Shown piece by piece: positions 38,210-46,988 of a stretch of DNA of 64,000 bases. Within the stretch, counting starts at the first letter, position 1. Every line of letters begins with the position of its first letter. The notes beneath the pieces were generated by a model. It was not told the origin of the DNA. It worked only from the letters and a program-made list of their open reading frames with translations, and made no database searches. The translations under genes and the position numbers were made by a program. Source of the stretch: Antilocapra americana (Eukaryota; Chordata; Mammalia; Artiodactyla; Antilocapridae); the NCBI GenBank assembly GCA_007570785.1, contig ML664152.1, positions 7,663,308 to 7,727,307 of the forward strand, read 5' to 3'.

Positions 38210-38356
38210 TGTTCCGGCCGCTAGCTGGGCGCAGTCGCTCTGGCCCGCAAAGCAATCAACGGAGGTTCCGAAATCCACCTGAAAACGGATGAAAGGGTTG
38301 GGACAAGAGGTGCAAAGAACAGCAGCAAGACAAAGGTTCTGATCAAGCTGCAAAAC

Positions 38357-38362
38357 TTTATT
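38357..38362 (-). promoter_or_regulatory. Proviral polyadenylation signal AATAAA
   Basis: AATAAA on the minus strand in the 3' LTR, 13 nt beyond the TATA box. It would direct 3' processing of viral transcripts at the end of R. The same signal is kept in the 5' LTR at 47136-47141. Confidence 0.85.
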
Positions 38363-38421
38363 GAGCGCAAGGCGATTATATATGGGGAGGAGGGGAGGGA
38401 GTGGGAAAAGGAAGGGGGGAG

Positions 38422-38540
38422 CTCTGACGGGCATGTAGGGAATACGTGTCTTGTGGGTGATTGGCCTGTCGGATATATGTTCGCCGCATGATCCTTTTGG
38501 TGATTTGCCAGCCGAATGTATAGCTGGCACGTAATCAGCG
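38422..38540 (-). other. U3 segment present only in the 3' LTR
   Basis: These 119 bp, including the CCAAT box, are missing from the 5' LTR, where the flanking bases join directly near 47200. The 5' LTR normally copies the same U3 during reverse transcription, so the loss probably happened after integration. Confidence 0.9.
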
Positions 38541-38617
38541 CCTTATATGGCAGCAGGCTTGCAGAGTTCCGACCGTAATGGCTCTGGCTGATCACATCAG
38601 CCGGCCGGGCCCCAACA

Positions 38618-38631
38618 TCTCCTCCCTTTTT
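38618..38631 (-). promoter_or_regulatory. Polypurine tract
   Basis: AAAAAGGGAGGAGA directly precedes the 3' LTR on the minus strand, preceded by a longer A-run. Its place and composition fit the plus-strand primer of retroviral reverse transcription. Confidence 0.9.
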
Positions 38632-39520
38632 GTTTTTTTTTTTTAAGGCGAGGAGTCTGGTTTTGTTTGGACATTGACCGGCTAGGGGAGGCAGTGGCCA
38701 AGCTCCTCCTGAGCTCTGCGTAGAGCTTAATGGGCACCCTTTTTTGGAGGGGAGGATGTGGGTGTCAACCTCCATGCAAGCTGGCTTACCTCGCAGGAGG
38801 CTCGAGAGTGGCCTCTTTGGGGGAGGCCCCTCCTTGCGGTACTTTGTCGCGCACCCAGCGGTGTCCATTGCAGCAGCTGGGCCGCAATGCAGACTCTCGA
38901 GAATCATGCAGCTCCCGTGGGAGAGGGCCTTGATAATTTTCATGGTCGAGCATTTCTAACTGGTGATAGTGGATCTGGATGGGTCTCCCTAGTATGTCGT
39001 TAAGCTGGTCTTTGACAAGTGTCGTGACACGCCTCAGAACCCAGGGGGCAAAGGTGAGAAGCAGGAGGACAGTGATCAGGGGCCCAAGAAGGGAAAGGAG
39101 ATAGCGGAGTAGTCCATTAAGGCCTGTCAGAAAGGGATTTTCTATTAGCGTTTTTCTTCTTTTTTCTAGATCTTCTTGTAGCCTTTTTATTTTATCTCGG
39201 ACAATGCCAGATTTGTTGGCGTAGAAGCAGCAGCGTTCCTGTAAGGCAAGGCAGATACCTCCCTGTTCTGCGGTGAGAAGATCTAAGCCTCGTCTGTTTT
39301 GAAGGACTACTTCTGCTAGGGAGTCTAGTTGATCTTGGATATCACTAATGGTGCTGGATATGGCCTGGACATCATCAGTGAGCTGCTTAGAGAGCTGTGC
39401 ATATGAATGAACTGCATATCCCAGGCCTGCAGATCCCGTAGCTATCGCTCCAGAGATTCCTAACCCAGCAAGCAAGGGGATAATAGCTAGGGCTCTTTTG
39501 TGCCGTCCCGCAAGGTGGTC

Positions 39521-39532
39521 AAAAGCGGGAAC
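39521..39532. repeat. Left TSD of the L1 in env
   Basis: AAAAGCGGGAAC recurs exactly at 39821-39832, so the env sequence at the target is duplicated. Confidence 0.88.
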
Positions 39533-39820
39533 AGTAACGAGAACCCAACATGGGAGACAACAAAAGGAACGCAGATGTATAGAATAGACTCGTGGACTTT
39601 GTGGATGAGGGTAAGGGTGGGATGATATGGGAGAAGGGCATTGAAGCATGTTAATTGTCATGTGTCTAATCAATCGTCAGCCCAGGATTGATGCTCGGGA
39701 CTGGTGCAGCGAGATTTCCCGGGGGGGAGGGAGGAGGGAGGGGGGGTTCCGGAGGGGAAGCATATGTAAACCTATGGTGATATCATGACAATGAATGGCA
39801 AAAACAATAAAAAAAAAAAA
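39533..39820 (+). mobile_element. 5'-truncated L1 3' end inserted in env
   Basis: About 288 bp match the extreme 3' end of the young L1 family (compare 63001-63275): the last ORF2 codons, the G-rich 3' UTR run at 39720-39750 and a poly(A) tail at about 39808-39820. Orientation is opposite to the provirus. Exact 12-bp TSDs flank it. The insertion is younger than the provirus. Total added length including the TSD is 300 bp, a multiple of three. Confidence 0.93.
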
Positions 39821-39832
39821 AAAAGCGGGAAC
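39821..39832. repeat. Right TSD of the L1 in env
   Basis: An exact copy of 39521-39532 following the poly(A) tail. Confidence 0.88.
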
Positions 39833-40979
39833 GGGAACGGGCTCATTTCCTGGAATGATATCTATGTCTGGTAGCAGGGTGGCTAGGGCGCACAGCCCTG
39901 TCCATGAGGGGGGTAGGGCGGTATAGGCTTGATTGTTTCCGCAAACGAATGCCTTTCCTGGTCCGGGGCATAGGAGGGTGGTGTAGCTAGAGGTATAGTT
40001 AAACACAGAACTACAGTTGGTAAAGGCAGCGAAACCAACGGGGATATCTGTGGAATCATTGCGCGGGTGTTTGTAGATGCAGGGAGAGAATGAAAACAGT
40101 GTAGGTTGGACCCTGAAGGGCAGGCCGAGAGTACAGTTTTGGTCAATGGTGTTGAGGTCTGATGTATTAACGGAGACAGCCAGGGGCATGGGCGTGCCTT
40201 GGCTGAGACATAGCCAGCAGTCTTGGGCTAAATTGGGGTTAGAGGTGTTAAGCGCCCGGTGGGTGGCTGTCAAAATGTCTATTGTTTGGGGGTCTAGGTC
40301 TGTTCCCCGTGATTTGGGGAGTGCTATAGGGTGGTAGGAAAGCTTTGAAAATTGTCTATCAATGAGATGTTCTATCTTTTTTTGAACAATAATCTCTCTC
40401 ACTCTGTCCTGGGGTCCACCTCCATCAGAGATGTGAATAGGAGCAACCTGTTCCCAGCATACCGGCTGTCCCATTGTGCCCTTGCACCCGGCCTCTAGGT
40501 ATGGGCTGGAGCCAACGGGTGAGGTACGGGTGGTTCCCCCCGTTTTAGTTTTTTGGAGTATGGCAGTGAAAAAGATTTGATTGTCATATGTGCACTCTTG
40601 AGTCTCATGATAACAGGAAGAGTGCATTGTCTCTTGAAATCCATCGGTTTCGCATTTTTGGGGGCAAGGACCTGGCCTGCCATTGATGGCAGATATAATA
40701 GGGGGTTTTGGTACACAGCGCCAGTGAACCTTACCACTTCCAGTCCTAGTCACCTCATGTGTCAGAAAGGCCGTTTTGGTGTCACAATCAACTTTTAAGG
40801 TCCAAAATGATGGATCTGCGTAATGGTCAACGTCGATTCCTCCACGGCATTCGCATGGTGGTCCAAAAAGGGTGAGGTATAGTTGTGGCTTGGGAGGTGG
40901 TGGCCGGAGCCCTCCATCTATTGTTTAGCATAGCAGTATTTGTAACAGTAGTGGGAAAAGCCAATGAGGACGCATATTG

Positions 40980-41006
40980 TCTGAAAGAGAAAAGAGGAAA
41001 AAGGGG
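40980..41006 (-). promoter_or_regulatory. env splice acceptor with polypyrimidine tract
   Basis: On the minus strand a run of C and T (about 41006-40984) ends in CAG at 40983-40981, with the exon starting at 40980. The env ATG follows within 6 nt. This fits production of a singly spliced env mRNA using the donor at 46843/46844. Confidence 0.8.
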
Positions 41007-41013
41007 GTTTTCC

Positions 41014-43655
41014 TCAGGGCGCATCATCGTTCCCTGGGATGTGATTAGAGTTGGTTTGGGGGGCCCGGTGGTTGATGTGTCGTATTAGCCTTTCAGGTAA
41101 CCACCGTGGGCCGTCTTCTTTTTGGTCATAAATGCAGGCTGAGCCTCTTCCCCAAATGAGGACGGGGTCTGGGCCCTTCCAGGCGTGAGTGAGGGGGTCG
41201 CGCCACATGACTGTGGCCTGTTGGCTAGAGGTTTGTGGATGCCAGTGGCGGTCAGCCGCTGAGTGTCCCTGAGAGTCTAGGGTGAGGAAATTGAGTTGGA
41301 AGAGTGCATGGTTTAGGAGGTTACGAGGATATTGTTTTGTGAACCTGAGGGGCGAATGTGTCAGGCGGTTGATGGAATTTTTTAAAGTCTGATGAGCTCT
41401 CTCTATAATGCCTTGTCCCTGGGGATTGTAAGGGATGCCTGTGATATGTTTGATCTGAAGCCGTTGGCAAAAAGTCTGAAAATTTTTTCCAGTATATCCT
41501 GGGCCGTTGTCTGTCTTGATAGTACGAGGTTTGCCCAAGACAGATAGGCAATGAATCATGTGAGAGATGACATTTTTTGATGCCTCACCTGTTTGCAGGG
41601 AGGCAGCTATGAACCCGCTAAAGGTGTCAATAGTAACATGAATGAACTTAAGTTTTCCAAAGGCCGTGAGGTGAGTTATGTCCATCTGCCAGATGGCATT
41701 TGGGGTGAGTCCCCGGGGGTTTACTCCCAGGTGAGGCACAGGCGCCGAGGGGACGCAATGGGGACAGGCCTTGACAATTTCTCTAGCTTGGTCTCTTGTG
41801 ATTTTGTAAAGCAGGCGAAGGGTATGGGCATTTAAATGGTGTAAGGTGTGGGCTTGTGTTGCCTCAGTGATAGGGTCTGTGAGGACAGGATAGACAGTTT
41901 GTGTAGCGGCATCTGCTAGGGCGTTGCCCTCAGTCAGGGGCCCGGGATGGTCAAGGTGGGCACGAAGGTGTCCAATGAAAAAGGGGTGTTGTCTTTGTAA
42001 AATAAGAGCTTGTAACTTAGCAAATAGGGGAGCGGCATTTGTGGAAGGTTTGATGAAGGGGACGGTTTTTAACAGGGGGACTGACTGAGCTATGTAGGCA
42101 CTGTCGGTGTAGAGGTTGAACGGTTGGTTGGCAAGCGAGGTAAAGACTTTGAGGATAGCAAACAGTTCTACAAGTTGTGCAGAGGTATAGGGAGATTTTG
42201 TTGTGAAGGTTTGTCCATTGAGAACATAGGCAGCCATGCCATTTGAAGACCCGTCAGTAAAGACGAGGGCGGCTTTGGGGAGTGGAGTTGTTTTAGTGAT
42301 TTTAGGGAAGACAAATGGATGGGTCTTAGCGAATTGAATAAGGGGATCGCTAGGGTAATGGTTGTCAAGGTCTCCTGTGAAGGAGGACAGCGCGATAGCC
42401 CATTCATTGGAGGTTTGTAAAAGCCAATTTGATTGGTCTTGTGTGTAAGGGATAATTATTGATTCTGGGTCTTTACCAAACAGCTGGCGACTGGTGGAGC
42501 ACCCCTTTATAATTAGCGTGGCAAGAAGGGAAGGGTAAGGCAATAGGACTCGAGAGGGGGAAGCTGGGAGGTGGACCCAAAGAAGGGGGTGACCGTTCTT
42601 TGAGGGATCTGTGGTCTTTGGTTGCCAAAAACTCCGGTAGGGGTATGTGTTGTAGGGAGTAAGAGGTATATTAGAGGCAGGCTGTAAGAGATCTGTTGAG
42701 CAGTTTGGTTTTGGATAGCCTTGTTGATAATGTCTAGAGAGTGTTTTGCCTCGGGCGTCAAGACACGAGGAGACAGGGGGTCTGAATCTCCTTTGAGGAT
42801 ATTATTAAGTGGGAGGAGGGCCTCTGTGGGCAGTTTTAGGTACGGCCGAAGCCACTGAATGTCTCCAAGAAGTTTTTGGAAGTCATTAAGCGTTTTTAGC
42901 CTGTCTGTTCTAAGGCGGATACGAGGGGTAAATATATGCTGATGGCAAAGTTCAAATCCTAGATAAAAGTATGGGTCGGATGTTTGTATTTTATCGGGGG
43001 CAATTTGTAGCCCTTGTCTTGTAAGGCAGGCGATCAGGTGGGCGTGACAGGCCCTCACAGTGTCTTCGTCAGGACATGCCAAAAGGATATCGTCCATATA
43101 ATGGAGAATGTATGCCTGAGGCCACTGTGCCCTGACTGGGGCAATAGCTGCCGCAACAAATTTTTGACATAGGGTGGGACTATTGGCCATGCCCTGTGGC
43201 AGCACTTTCCAATGGTAACGAGGCATGGGGCCTTGGAAGTTGGTTTGTGGGACACTGAAGGCGAAATAGGGCCTTTCGTCGGGGTGGAGGGGGATGGTAA
43301 AGAAGCAATCTTTTAGGTCTATGACGATCTTATGGTAACTGGCAGGGATGGCAACTGGCGAAGGGAGGCCAGGCTGTAAGGCCCCCATGGGGATCATTGC
43401 TTTATTAATGGCCCTAAAATCCTGTAGGAGGCACCATTTGCCAGATTTCTTTTTTATTACGAATATGGGTGTATTCCAGGGGGAATTAGTGGGCTCAATA
43501 TGTCCTGCTGCAAGCTGTTCCTGTACTAACGCTATCGCAGCTAAGGTTTTTTCGTGGGTAAGGGGCCACTGATCGACCCAAACAGGATCCACTGTCTTCC
43601 AAAGGATCTTGTCTGCGTGGGGTACAGGACTATCAGTGGCCACTAGGGAAAATTT
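41014..43655 (-). pseudogene. pol: Retroviral pol: reverse transcriptase, RNase H, integrase (one frameshift)
   Basis: Copies viral RNA to DNA and integrates it. Pol is entered by -1 slippage at 43655-43649. Reverse transcriptase runs from there with the LPQGMANSP block and YMDD at 43089-43100. A one-base frame break lies in the run near 42626-42632, in the connection region; the first frame then stops at 42513-42515. The second frame carries RNase H with its four acidic residues in TDGSS, VELF, YTDSAY and GNALADAAT contexts. Integrase follows with a His/Cys zinc-binding N-terminus, catalytic Asp (41680-41682), Asp (41509-41511) and Glu (41401-41403), and a C-terminal DNA-binding part, ending at 41014. 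All visible catalytic residues are kept, so the frameshift is the only clear lesion. Confidence 0.93.
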
Positions 43656-44614
43656 TGGGGGTATCCTAAACCTGCTTTGTCTGTTTTAGGAGGGATCGTA
43701 ATGGGCTTAGTGATTCCTTGACCTCTTTTTCCTAGTCCCTGACCTGGCAGGAAGCCTTCATTAAGCATTTGGGTCATAACTATGTCATTGGGGCTGCACA
43801 TGATCACCTTCATTTGGGAGAGGATATCTCTCCCCCACAGGTTAACAGGCAGATTGGGGAGAACAAAGGGAGTGACGGAGCCACTATTTCCCTCAGAATC
43901 TTCCCACATCAGGGTTTGAGAGCTTTGTTGGGGGTTAGCAGCTTGTCCAATGCCGCGCAGATGGGTGGCAACAGGTGTTAATGGCCAAGACTTTGGCCAG
44001 TGGGATTGGGATATGACAGTAGCGTCTGCTCCTGTGTCTAAGATGCCTGTAAAGACCTTGCCATTAAGTTTGAGCTTGAGTGAGGGGCGGTGGTGAGAGA
44101 TTTGTTGAACCCAGTATGTGTCTGATGAGCCAGGGGTGCTGGGGCCCCGAGAAGCCTTTTTGAAATTTGAGTTAATATGTTGTAAGGGGAGAATAATGAT
44201 CTGTGCTAGCCTGGTGCCTTTTGGGATTGAGATTAGATCATGAGTGGTGGAGACAATGATATGAATTTCTCCCTCAAAGTCATTGTCAAGAATGCCAGGG
44301 AACACTAGGATCCCTTTAAGGGTGGAGCTAATACGGCCAAGAATAAGGCCGAATGTGTTAGGTGGTAAGGGGCCATATACGCCGACAGGGAGCATCAAAG
44401 GGCTATTATTTGGAGTTAGTATTGTGTCGGCGGCGGTACAGAGGTCCAGTCCTGCGCTGCCTGCGGTTGCCCTCCAAAGATCTGAGACGAGGAGGCGTGG
44501 TTGATTACGGGGAGGGCCGGAATTGTAGGGTTGGGGATTTGAGGGTTGAACTGTGAAGCCCCTGAGTTCATCCCTGGGTTGGGGCCCTGGGGCTGGCCCC
44601 TGTTGGAGTTTCCC
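43643..44614 (-). CDS. pro: Retroviral dUTPase-protease (pro frame, reached by -1 frameshift)
   Basis: Made as Gag-Pro fusion. The frame is entered at the slippery site at 44614-44608 and stays open to TAG at 43645-43643. The dUTPase part shows the SAGLDL motif 1 (44458-44441), a GRISS segment in the motif-2 position, [11 protein letters not shown] (motif 3, Phe instead of the usual Tyr) and GTRLAQ (motif 4). It lowers dUTP to protect viral DNA from uracil. The aspartic protease part has the catalytic DTG at 44038-44030 and the GRD segment typical of retropepsins. A G-patch ([15 protein letters not shown]) ends the protein, as in betaretroviruses. No internal stop is present, so this is the best preserved proviral gene. 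Its last codons form the pro-pol slippery site. Confidence 0.92.
   Translation of the reverse strand, partial: GKLQQGPAPGPQPRDELRGFTVQPSNPQPYNSGPPRNQPRLLVSDLWRATAGSAGLDLCTAADTILTPNNSPLMLPVGVYGPLPPNTFGLILGRISSTLKGILVFPGILDNDFEGEIHIIVSTTHDLISIPKGTRLAQIIILPLQHINSNFKKASRGPSTPGSSDTYWVQQISHHRPSLKLKLNGKVFTGILDTGADATVISQSHWPKSWPLTPVATHLRGIGQAANPQQSSQTLMWEDSEGNSGSVTPFVLPNLPVNLWGRDILSQMKVIMCSPNDIVMTQMLNEGFLPGQGLGKRGQGITKPITIPPKTDKAGLGYPQNFP
43649..43655 (-). promoter_or_regulatory. Pro-pol -1 ribosomal frameshift site AAATTTT
   Basis: AAATTTT on the minus strand is phased as A AAT TTT in the pro frame, two codons before the pro stop. A one-base backward slip leads directly into the pol frame. AAATTTT is a known type-D pro-pol slippery sequence. 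Confidence 0.9.
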
Positions 44615-46830
44615 TGTTTTGGGGGGAGGGGTTGTCCATTAATGTCTGTCTTGGAGCGGCATTCTGAGGCCCAGTGAAACCCCTTTTTACAACGGGGACA
44701 TATCGTCGAGGGAGGGGGTCTTTGAATATTGGGAGTGCCAGTATTAGAGTCATAAGGGGTCTTGGTGTGGGGGTTAGATAAGGCGTGGGCTCGTTGTGGG
44801 CAAGCCCGCGAAAAATGTCCGGGCTGTTTGCAGGTGAAGCAAAGGCGATCACGATCATGATATCTCTGGTTTGGAGCAAAGCTTTGTAAGGCGGCCCCAA
44901 TAGCGAGCCCCAGAGCGTGAGCAGACCCGATGCCTGAGCAAAGGCGGACATACTCTGAGAGGTCTTTTTCACGATGAGGTCGAATAGCATTTTGGCAGGC
45001 GGGGTTAGCATTTTCGAAAGCGAGGTGTTTAAGGAAGGCGCTTTCGCTTTCTCCAGAGCCAAAAAGCCGTTCAGCCAGTTCTTGTAAGCGACTAATGAAA
45101 TCACTATATGGCTCATCAGGGCCCTGTCTGATCTTTGCAAGGGAGGTGGTGGCAGCCCCTTTCTGGGGAAGGCGCTTCCACGCTTTAACACCTGCTGACT
45201 GAATTTGTGTTAGTAACCCGGGGGGNNNNNNNNNNNNNNNNNNNNNNNNNNNNNNNNNNNNNNNNNNNNNNNNNNNNNNNNNNNNNNNNNNNNNNNNNNN
45301 NNNNNNNNNNNNNNNNNNNNNNNNNACTGAATTTGTGTTAGTAACCCGGGGGGTAAATTGAGCCTGTTTTTCCTTACGTTGGTAGGGGTCAGAGCCAAGG
45401 AACTTTTTGAGAGTCCAACCTTTTGAGGAGGGCTTACGCGAATTGCGTTCAACAAACTGTTTGGAAGCCTCTTCATATTCACTTTTCCAGAGTATAAAAT
45501 CACCGCCGCTTAGGGCAGCCTTGGCTAGGAAGAACCAATCATTGGGTGTAAGCCATCGATCACTAAGGTTTTCAATCAGGACAACAGTGAAGGGGGCAGT
45601 GGGGCCGTAGTTGGCCACTGCCGCTTTGACCTTTTCTAGCGTTTTTAAGCTGAGCTTTTTGTAAGTATGGGGGGATGGTGGGACCGGGGGCTCATCATCG
45701 TCAGAAGCCGAGTGTTCTGACTCTTCTTCATCATGATCACTAAGTGGGGGGTCGTGAGCACTGGGCTCAGGGCTTTGAGAGTCTGTCGCCTCGCGAGGCA
45801 GAGGCTGAGCCTGGCTCCTAGTTACTGGGAAGGCTAAGAGCCCTTGGCGGGCAGAGACAGTCAGGTCGGCGAGTTCTTTGGCTACCGCCTTAACCTCTCG
45901 GATGAAAATCAGGGCTTCTTGAAGGGAAGTTGTTTGGGGGAGGGGAGTTTGATTGATGGGCGGTGGCTCTGTGTTATGCAGAATAGGAGCTGGAAGGCGG
46001 GCTGTGTTGGGAGCGGCAGGCGTAACTGGGTGGGTGGGAAAATATGGCGGTGGCACAAAGGGCGGGAGCGCAGAGCTGTGTAAGATGGCGGCTGAACAGG
46101 GCGGAGGCGCAGAAGCGGGGGGGGGGGGGGGTGGAGAGGCATTAAGTGCGGGCTTGTTTAAAACGGCGGCTGTGGTGGGAGCGGCAGAGGCAGAGGAGGA
46201 GGGAGGCCAGTCAGGGCCGTTATAGTGGGCTGCCTCATCTTCTAGATTAGCTTGGTCAGCAGGGGGCAGCTGATCGTCTGTGCCTGTGTTGGTTATCTCT
46301 CTTAAGTCTTTAAGATCGGGGTATATAGCAGTAGGATTTGGATTTGTTTCAATATTGATAGAAATTGAGGGACAGTTTGAGAGGGCCCGTGAGGGGGGGC
46401 GAGTAACGGTAGCGGCGCTGGAGTTATTTGGGTGTATGGGGTCGCTTTGTATAAGATCTTGGGTAGAGGGCGCTCTAGAGGGGGGACGGGAGTGGTGGGA
46501 AAGGATTCTTTGTCCTTCCTGACAAAGGTGCTGAATGTCTGGGGTATGGCCCTGGTTGGTGAGAATATCTTTTATAAGACTGTAGTAGTTAAAGGTGGTG
46601 ATAGGGACAGTCTGGGGACCAAAGACACGATAATAGTCATTAAGGCAATCTCCGACACGATTCCACATACGAGTGTCGATAGTACCCTCTTGAGGGAACC
46701 AGGGGCAGGTCTTAAAAATGAAATGAAAAAATGAAACTAAATCTTTTTTACGAACCCGAATTCTTCGCACCTTGAGGGATTTTTTAAGCTGGCTAATAAA
46801 AACATCATCTTTTGAACATGCTTGTCCCAT
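44416..46830 (-). CDS. gag: Retroviral gag (betaretroviral), containing an assembly gap
   Basis: Structural polyprotein. The start ATG at 46830 follows the splice donor by 13 nt and gives MGQ, a myristoylation signal. The matrix domain is followed by a long Pro/Ala/Ser-rich region with a PPPY late-domain motif. Capsid contains the major homology region ([14 protein letters not shown], about 45130-45085). Nucleocapsid has two CX2CX4HX4C knuckles at 44841-44800 and 44700-44659. The frame ends at 44416 and overlaps pro by about 200 nt. A 100-N gap (45226-45325) lies in capsid, with the same 28 bp on each side. The frame used before the gap and the one used after it do not join if that overlap is collapsed, so either the sequence is wrong there or gag has a one-base lesion. 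A 15-G run at 46117-46131 codes for part of a Pro stretch. Confidence 0.9.
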   Translation of the reverse strand: MGQACSKDDVFISQLKKSLKVRRIRVRKKDLVSFFHFIFKTCPWFPQEGTIDTRMWNRVGDCLNDYYRVFGPQTVPITTFNYYSLIKDILTNQGHTPDIQHLCQEGQRILSHHSRPPSRAPSTQDLIQSDPIHPNNSSAATVTRPPSRALSNCPSISINIETNPNPTAIYPDLKDLREITNTGTDDQLPPADQANLEDEAAHYNGPDWPPSSSASAAPTTAAVLNKPALNASPPPPPPASAPPPCSAAILHSSALPPFVPPPYFPTHPVTPAAPNTARLPAPILHNTEPPPINQTPLPQTTSLQEALIFIREVKAVAKELADLTVSARQGLLAFPVTRSQAQPLPREATDSQSPEPSAHDPPLSDHDEEESEHSASDDDEPPVPPSPHTYKKLSLKTLEKVKAAVANYGPTAPFTVVLIENLSDRWLTPNDWFFLAKAALSGGDFILWKSEYEEASKQFVERNSRKPSSKGWTLKKFLGSDPYQRKEKQAQFTPRVTNTNSXXXXXXXXXXXXXXXXXXXXXXXXXXXXXXXXXXPPGLLTQIQSAGVKAWKRLPQKGAATTSLAKIRQGPDEPYSDFISRLQELAERLFGSGESESAFLKHLAFENANPACQNAIRPHREKDLSEYVRLCSGIGSAHALGLAIGAALQSFAPNQRYHDRDRLCFTCKQPGHFSRACPQRAHALSNPHTKTPYDSNTGTPNIQRPPPSTICPRCKKGFHWASECRSKTDINGQPLPPKQGNSNRGQPQGPNPGMNSGASQFNPQIPNPTIPALPVINHASSSQIFGGQPQAAQDWTSVPPPTQY
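44557..44600 (-). promoter_or_regulatory. Predicted H-type RNA pseudoknot after the gag-pro slip site
   Basis: Stem 1 pairs GGGGCC (44600-44595) with GGCCCC (44586-44581). Bases AGCCCC in its loop (44594-44589) pair with GGGGCT (44562-44557) as stem 2. Stem 1 begins 7 nt after the slippery heptamer, the spacing usual for -1 frameshift stimulators. Pairing is read from sequence only. Confidence 0.75.
44608..44614 (-). promoter_or_regulatory. Gag-pro -1 ribosomal frameshift site GGGAAAC
   Basis: GGGAAAC on the minus strand is phased as G GGA AAC in the gag frame. A one-base backward slip gives the dUTPase-protease frame. The heptamer is a known betaretroviral gag-pro signal and is followed by a foldable pseudoknot. 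Confidence 0.93.
45226..45325. other. Assembly gap of exactly 100 N
   Basis: 100 N, a usual placeholder length. The 28 bp left of it (45198-45225) are repeated exactly right of it (45326-45353), so the two contig ends overlap and the gap may contain nothing. True size is unknown. Confidence 0.95.
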
Positions 46831-46841
46831 GATTAATTCTT

Positions 46842-46846
46842 ACCTG
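46842..46846 (-). promoter_or_regulatory. Major splice donor upstream of gag
   Basis: CAG/GTAAGA on the minus strand, with the exon ending at 46844 and the intron starting at 46843, 13 nt before the gag ATG. It fits the consensus donor closely and pairs logically with the env acceptor near 40981. Confidence 0.85.
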
Positions 46847-46968
46847 ACTGAATGCCGCCGTCGAGGTGGGGGGGGGGTCTCTCCCGAGTCGTCTCGCGAG
46901 CGGGTAATCACGGTGCTCCTTGCTGGGTCTGGTCCACGGGGACGGCGGTCCGTCCAAGCGGTTTTCGG

Positions 46969-46986
46969 GCCCCACGTTGGGCGCCA
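46969..46986 (-). promoter_or_regulatory. Primer binding site, tRNA-Lys1,2 type
   Basis: TGGCGCCCAACGTGGGGC, 18 nt, two nt after the 5' LTR. It is the complement of the 3' end of tRNA-Lys1,2, the primer of type-D simian and several other betaretroviruses. Confidence 0.95.
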
Positions 46987-46988
46987 CT

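Larger units (their letters stand above)
38210..38617 (-). repeat. 3' LTR (complete, 408 bp)
   Basis: It begins TGTTGGGGCC and ends CCGGAACA on the minus strand, with TG...CA ends. U3 contains a 7-bp inverted repeat (GGCTGAT/ATCAGCC), a CCAAT box (antisense at 38460-38464), a TATA box (38376-38382) and AATAAA (38357-38362). AATAAA lies just after the TATA box, so R must be short, as in type-D and related betaretroviruses. Against the 5' LTR I count five substitutions by eye over the 289 shared bases. Confidence 0.95.
38786..40975 (-). pseudogene. env: Retroviral env (gamma-like, type-D/RDR class), broken
   Basis: Envelope precursor: SU binds the receptor and TM fuses membranes. The start ATG at 40975 lies 6 nt after a splice acceptor and 39 nt after the pol stop, and opens a hydrophobic signal peptide. 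SU carries SDGGGPQDRVR (40397-40429), fitting the SDGGGX2DX2R motif of the ASCT2-using RDR group, and a CWLC motif. The RHKR cleavage site is at 39494-39505. TM follows with a Gly/Ala-rich fusion peptide, a heptad-type helix, the [10 protein letters not shown] segment of gamma-type TMs, CX6CC, one membrane span and a tail with a YHQL sorting-type motif, ending at 38786. Breaks: TAA at codon 17 (40925-40927) and a 300-bp L1-related insertion (39533-39832) just before the cleavage site. The insertion keeps the phase but brings a stop at 39677-39679. No functional Env is expected. Confidence 0.92.

Noticed and set aside
39533..39820. The segment between SU and TM as a novel Env domain
   Set aside because: It matches the 3' end of L1 at 63001-63275, has a poly(A) tail and is flanked by a TSD.
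40827..41027. A separate 66-codon accessory gene between pol and env
   Set aside because: It overlaps the pol end and the env leader in another frame, has no motif, and the env ATG with its splice acceptor explains this region.
45226..45325. A 100-bp deletion or unusual domain in gag
   Set aside because: These are N placeholders with duplicated contig ends, an assembly matter rather than biology.
45590..45610. PTAP motif in Gag as a possible late domain
   Set aside because: It lies at the start of capsid in a [10 protein letters not shown] context, where it is probably structural. The PPPY in the Pro-rich region is the likelier late domain.
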